Assembly: GCA_016787265.1 (NCBI GenBank)
Contig: JAEUVF010000013.1
Coordinates: forward strand, 186,001-250,000
Reading direction: 5' to 3'
DNA from: Flavipsychrobacter sp.
GTDB lineage: Bacteria > Bacteroidota > Bacteroidia > Chitinophagales > Chitinophagaceae
Length of the DNA: 64,000 nucleotides
The notes under the pieces were generated by a model. The model was not told the DNA's origin. It ran no database searches and was given only the letters and a program-made list of their open reading frames with translations. A program made the position numbers and the translations under genes. This document shows positions 61,430-64,000 of the stretch, piece by piece. The first letter of the stretch is position 1. Each line of letters opens with the position of its first letter.

Positions 61430-63444
61430 TGCGCTCACCTCTTGTTTATAGTATATTCTTTTTCTTTCTGCTGGGTATCACGGATGCCTATGCGCAAAAC
61501 CCCATGCGGCGGTTGCCGGGTATGGGAGGAGGAGGTATGAGAGGAGGATCAACAACACAGGATAGTTTGAAAAGACGTGATAGCAATGAAGATTCTATCA
61601 CGATCTGGTTTCGCTATCTCGACACGGCTACCGTTCAACGTCTCGATTCTTCTATTGTTGATTTCTATAAGAGATTCCCGGTGCCAGCCAATCATGTGTA
61701 CCTGGGTAACCTCGGACTGGCAGCCAGACCGCTGGGATTTAATCCTATTCTGAAAAGTGGCTGGGATCCGGGCTTTCATGCGTTTGATCCATACAAACTG
61801 CGGTTGGACCAGGTTCGTTTTTTTCAGACTACCCGGCCCTATTCGGAACTGGGTTATCTGCTGGGAAGCAATGCAGAACAAATTATTAATGTAATGCACA
61901 CCCAGAACATCAAACCCAACTGGAATTTTGCGTTTCAGTACAACCTGATTAACAGTTTGGGAATGTTCAAGAATCAATCGACTAACCATAGCCGTTACCT
62001 GTTTAATTCAGATTATACTTCACCGAATAAACGGTATCATCTGTATTTCATAGCATTGTCGAATTCCATGCAGGCCAATGAAAACGGAGGTTTACAGGAT
62101 GATTATGACTATATGTCTGACCTGGTAAGTTATAGGGAACGCAGTGCGATCCCTGTACAATTAGGGGATTTTGTTCCTTATCGCCGAAATGTACTCAACA
62201 GTGTACTCAATGCAGGAAGCAGGCAAAGAACCACCACTTATCTGCTTCGGCAACAGTATGATCTTGGCAGAAAAGACAGTATTGTAACGGATTCATCTGT
62301 AATTCCGCTTTTTTACCCAAAGCTTAGAATTGAATACAATCTTCAGTATAACCGGCATCGCTATCGGTATTTTGACCGGCAACCCCAGGATAGTTTCTAT
62401 ATTAATAATTATGATTTCCTGATTCGGCCAGCTAATGACTTTTCAATAGAAGAGTCCTGGAATGATGTGATTAATGATTTTTCACTGTACAGTTTTCCGG
62501 ATGAAAAAAATGCCCGGCAATATTTAAAAGCGGGTATTTCTCTTCAAAACATGACGGGTATTTTCACCGACGGTAAGCGCAGTTTTTACAACCTGTTTAT
62601 TCATGGTGAATACCGGAATAAAACCCGCAACCAGAAATGGGACCTGGAAGCCAACGGAAAATTCTACCTGGCAGGTTATAACAATGCCGACTTTGATTTG
62701 AATGCCAGTATCAAACGATACATAAGTAAGCAGTTAGGTTATATCCAGGCAGGTTTTCAGAATGTGAACAGGACGCCTTCCTATATTTTTGAACCCGGCA
62801 GCAGTTTCAGCCTGGTTGGGCTGTCTTCGCTTAACAAAGAAAATATAACCCGTATTTATGGTTCATTGGATAACCCGTTAAAACGCTGGAACCTATCCGC
62901 CAGTTATTACCTGGTTAGCAATTTTTCCTATTTCACCGACTTTTATAAACCTGCTCAGGCTTCTGCCTTGTTTAATGTACTGGAAGTAAGCGCGGAGAAA
63001 AATTTTAAAGTGGGGCGTCGCTGGAACTGGATGGCGCGGGTGCAATTACAACAGCGGGCAGGGGATGGACCGGTTAATATGCCATTGTTGTTCACCCATC
63101 ACCGGTTTGGGTATGAAGGTACGCTGGGTTTCAAGAATCTTCGATTTGCAGCCGGATTGGAGGGTAAATATCATACTGCCTATAAGGCTGATTTTTATTC
63201 ACCCCTGTTAGCCCGGTTCTATTTCCAGGATACCGCTACCCTGAAGTTGAACTTCCCCGATATTGCTGCCTATGTACATTTCAGGATTCGCAGCTTTGCC
63301 GCTTATGTCAGGGCTGAAAACCTGAATACGGCTGTTTCCCGAAACGGCGTTTTCGGCTTTTACAACAATAACCTGGCTGCGCCCAATTATCCCTACCAGG
63401 GACTAATGATCCGTGTCGGAATCTTCTGGAGCTTTGTAAACTGA
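61429..63444 (+). CDS. Putative porin (Porin_10 type)
   Basis: A 671-residue outer-membrane protein with a signal peptide (ending GITDAYAQ) followed by a flexible Gly/Met-rich stretch (RLPGMGGGGMRGGSTTQ). The barrel part carries NHVYLGNLGLAARPLGFNP and LRLDQVRFFQTTRPYSELGY, typical of the Bacteroidota putative porin family PF14121, and ends YQGLMIRVGIFWSFVN. It probably lets small solutes through the outer membrane, possibly nucleosides given the coupled purine nucleoside phosphorylase gene (one-base overlap); that link is an inference. No enzyme motif is visible. Confidence 0.85.
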   Translation: MRSPLVYSIFFFFLLGITDAYAQNPMRRLPGMGGGGMRGGSTTQDSLKRRDSNEDSITIWFRYLDTATVQRLDSSIVDFYKRFPVPANHVYLGNLGLAARPLGFNPILKSGWDPGFHAFDPYKLRLDQVRFFQTTRPYSELGYLLGSNAEQIINVMHTQNIKPNWNFAFQYNLINSLGMFKNQSTNHSRYLFNSDYTSPNKRYHLYFIALSNSMQANENGGLQDDYDYMSDLVSYRERSAIPVQLGDFVPYRRNVLNSVLNAGSRQRTTTYLLRQQYDLGRKDSIVTDSSVIPLFYPKLRIEYNLQYNRHRYRYFDRQPQDSFYINNYDFLIRPANDFSIEESWNDVINDFSLYSFPDEKNARQYLKAGISLQNMTGIFTDGKRSFYNLFIHGEYRNKTRNQKWDLEANGKFYLAGYNNADFDLNASIKRYISKQLGYIQAGFQNVNRTPSYIFEPGSSFSLVGLSSLNKENITRIYGSLDNPLKRWNLSASYYLVSNFSYFTDFYKPAQASALFNVLEVSAEKNFKVGRRWNWMARVQLQQRAGDGPVNMPLLFTHHRFGYEGTLGFKNLRFAAGLEGKYHTAYKADFYSPLLARFYFQDTATLKLNFPDIAAYVHFRIRSFAAYVRAENLNTAVSRNGVFGFYNNNLAAPNYPYQGLMIRVGIFWSFVN

Positions 63445-63497
63445 CGAAAATCAGATGTTTTTAACAGTGCCGGACTTTGAAATCTTAAAAAAGAGAG

Positions 63498-63505
63498 TAG
63501 CTTTG
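63498..63505 (+). promoter_or_regulatory. -7 element TAGCTTTG immediately before the HYC_CC_PP gene
   Basis: TAGCTTTG is an exact TAnnTTTG ending just 5 bases before the TTG start at 63511, so transcription would begin on or beside the start codon. Either the mRNA is leaderless or the site is not used. Confidence 0.4.
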
Positions 63506-63510
63506 CTTTG

Positions 63511-63918
63511 TTGAAAAAACTGTTAACCATATCCTTGGCCTTTCTGTACCTGCTGGTATCCAGTGGACTGCTGGTGGAGATTCATCACTGCATGGGTCGG
63601 ATTGCAGATGCGAGTCTGCATGTTTTTGCCCATGAAAAAGAGGAAGGCACCTGCGGTAAATGTGGCATGCCTAAAACAGAGGAATTTGCGCATTGCTGCA
63701 AGGATGAGGTAAAACTTGTTAAAGTTGACGATGATCAGAAAGCAGCCGGAACCTATTACCAGATTGAAGCTCCTGTTGCAATTTTGAATCCGGCTCCCTG
63801 GAATGAATGGCTTCAGCCCGAAACTGATTTGAAAGCAGTTGTATTACCTCCGGCGCATGGGCCGCCAGTTGGTGAAGACCCGGGTTTTCAGTCGCTTTAT
63901 TGCATTTTCAGAATTTGA
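63511..63918 (+). CDS. HYC_CC_PP family protein
   Basis: A 135-residue protein of the small family named for its conserved HYC, CC and PP motifs: here EIHHCMGR, EFAHCCKDE and the C-terminal VLPPAHGPPVGEDPGF. It has a signal peptide (LLTISLAFLYLLVSSG). The spaced cysteines (CGKCGMP also present) and histidines suggest metal binding, and such genes often stand before TonB-dependent receptors, possibly for copper. There is no ATG at the natural start: TTG at 63511 (or 63508) is used, giving MKKLLTISLAF-like N-termini. A hairpin and a new ATG follow. Confidence 0.82.
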   Translation: MKKLLTISLAFLYLLVSSGLLVEIHHCMGRIADASLHVFAHEKEEGTCGKCGMPKTEEFAHCCKDEVKLVKVDDDQKAAGTYYQIEAPVAILNPAPWNEWLQPETDLKAVVLPPAHGPPVGEDPGFQSLYCIFRI

Positions 63919-63939
63919 GATAAGGATGGTTTATGCTAT

Positions 63940-63956
63940 GCAGACTACCAGTCTGC
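63940..63956 (+). terminator. Hairpin GCAGACT-ACC-AGTCTGC
   Basis: A perfect 7-bp stem with a 3-base loop lies 22 bases after the HYC_CC_PP stop. It is followed by a T/A-rich but not T-run sequence, so it may be a weak terminator or a 5'-leader structure of the next gene. Confidence 0.4.
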
Positions 63957-63993
63957 CCTACTATCTATTATTTAAATCTCAAGTTCAACAATC

Positions 63994-64000
63994 ATGAAAC
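63994..64000 (+). CDS. Start of a further gene (partial, 2 codons)
   Basis: ATGAAAC at the window end is a plausible start codon after an AACAATC leader, in the position where HYC_CC_PP genes often have a TonB-dependent receptor gene. Nothing else of it is visible. Confidence 0.3.

Noticed and set aside
1..64000. CRISPR arrays, tRNA or rRNA genes, transposases, prophage
   Set aside because: No direct-repeat/spacer array, cloverleaf-like or rRNA-like sequence, or recombinase protein was noticed in either strand by eye; this is not a tool-based search.

Overview
The window looks like a chromosomal segment of a Bacteroidota bacterium, most likely family Chitinophagaceae or a close relative (inference from gene content; no marker gene was searched). 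Support comes from promoters of the Bacteroidota TAnnTTTG type, two TonB-dependent/outer-membrane barrel receptors, a type IX secretion protein (PorQ), a Bacteroidota 'putative porin', a HYC_CC_PP family protein, and the paired PSD1/DUF1501 genes common in Planctomycetes and Bacteroidota. I saw no rRNA, tRNA, CRISPR array, insertion sequence or prophage. Coding density is high and no gap between genes exceeds about 220 bases.

Layout. 1-830: the 5' part of a Tat-exported phosphocholine-type phospholipase C (minus strand, cut by the window edge). 1039-2865: a serine hydrolase. 2848-7951: a four-gene minus-strand operon (ankyrin protein, DUF2271 protein, PepSY/flavodoxin-reductase membrane protein, ApbE flavin transferase) that reads as an extracytoplasmic flavin/electron-transfer system. 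8037-16643: mixed genes: pirin, a small envelope pair, an amidohydrolase, a VapBC-like toxin-antitoxin pair, an M28 peptidase, a second serine hydrolase, and an AraC regulator carrying a truncated ChrB-like domain. A striking array of five 11-bp-phased ACCCTA motifs lies at 12235-12284. 16657-20558: a TonB receptor divergent from a D-threonine-aldolase/D-serine-dehydratase-like enzyme.

20681-26434 and 47211-53103 are two paralogous three-gene cassettes: PSD1 (cytochrome c + DUF1549 + DUF1553), DUF1501, and a DUF2231-like membrane protein with a c-type heme site and LRRs. The first sits directly upstream of a complete myo-inositol catabolic operon (26518-37406: iolJ, iolB, iolC, iolD, SSS transporter, mmsA/iolA, iolE, iolG, lacI). 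A 20-bp CG-centred palindrome, the form expected of a LacI-family operator, lies at the iol promoter.

37441-47016: a DUF481-like protein, a small winged-helix protein, an outer-membrane barrel receptor, a GH78 alpha-L-rhamnosidase with a convergent GH43 enzyme (plant polysaccharide side-chain use), a small conserved protein, and a 40-residue membrane microprotein translationally coupled to an AsmA-like protein. 53254-64000: a LuxE-like acyl-protein synthetase, a lipoprotein, a UbiA-like membrane protein with a degenerate first motif, an M42 peptidase, PorQ (whose stop codon lies inside an interspersed palindromic repeat), Lon, purine nucleoside phosphorylase, putative porin and a HYC_CC_PP protein.

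The best candidates for something under-described are the twin PSD1 redox cassettes (one joined to inositol catabolism), the predicted flavinylated DUF2271/PepSY operon, the ChrB-AraC fusion, the phased repeat array, and the 40-aa microprotein.
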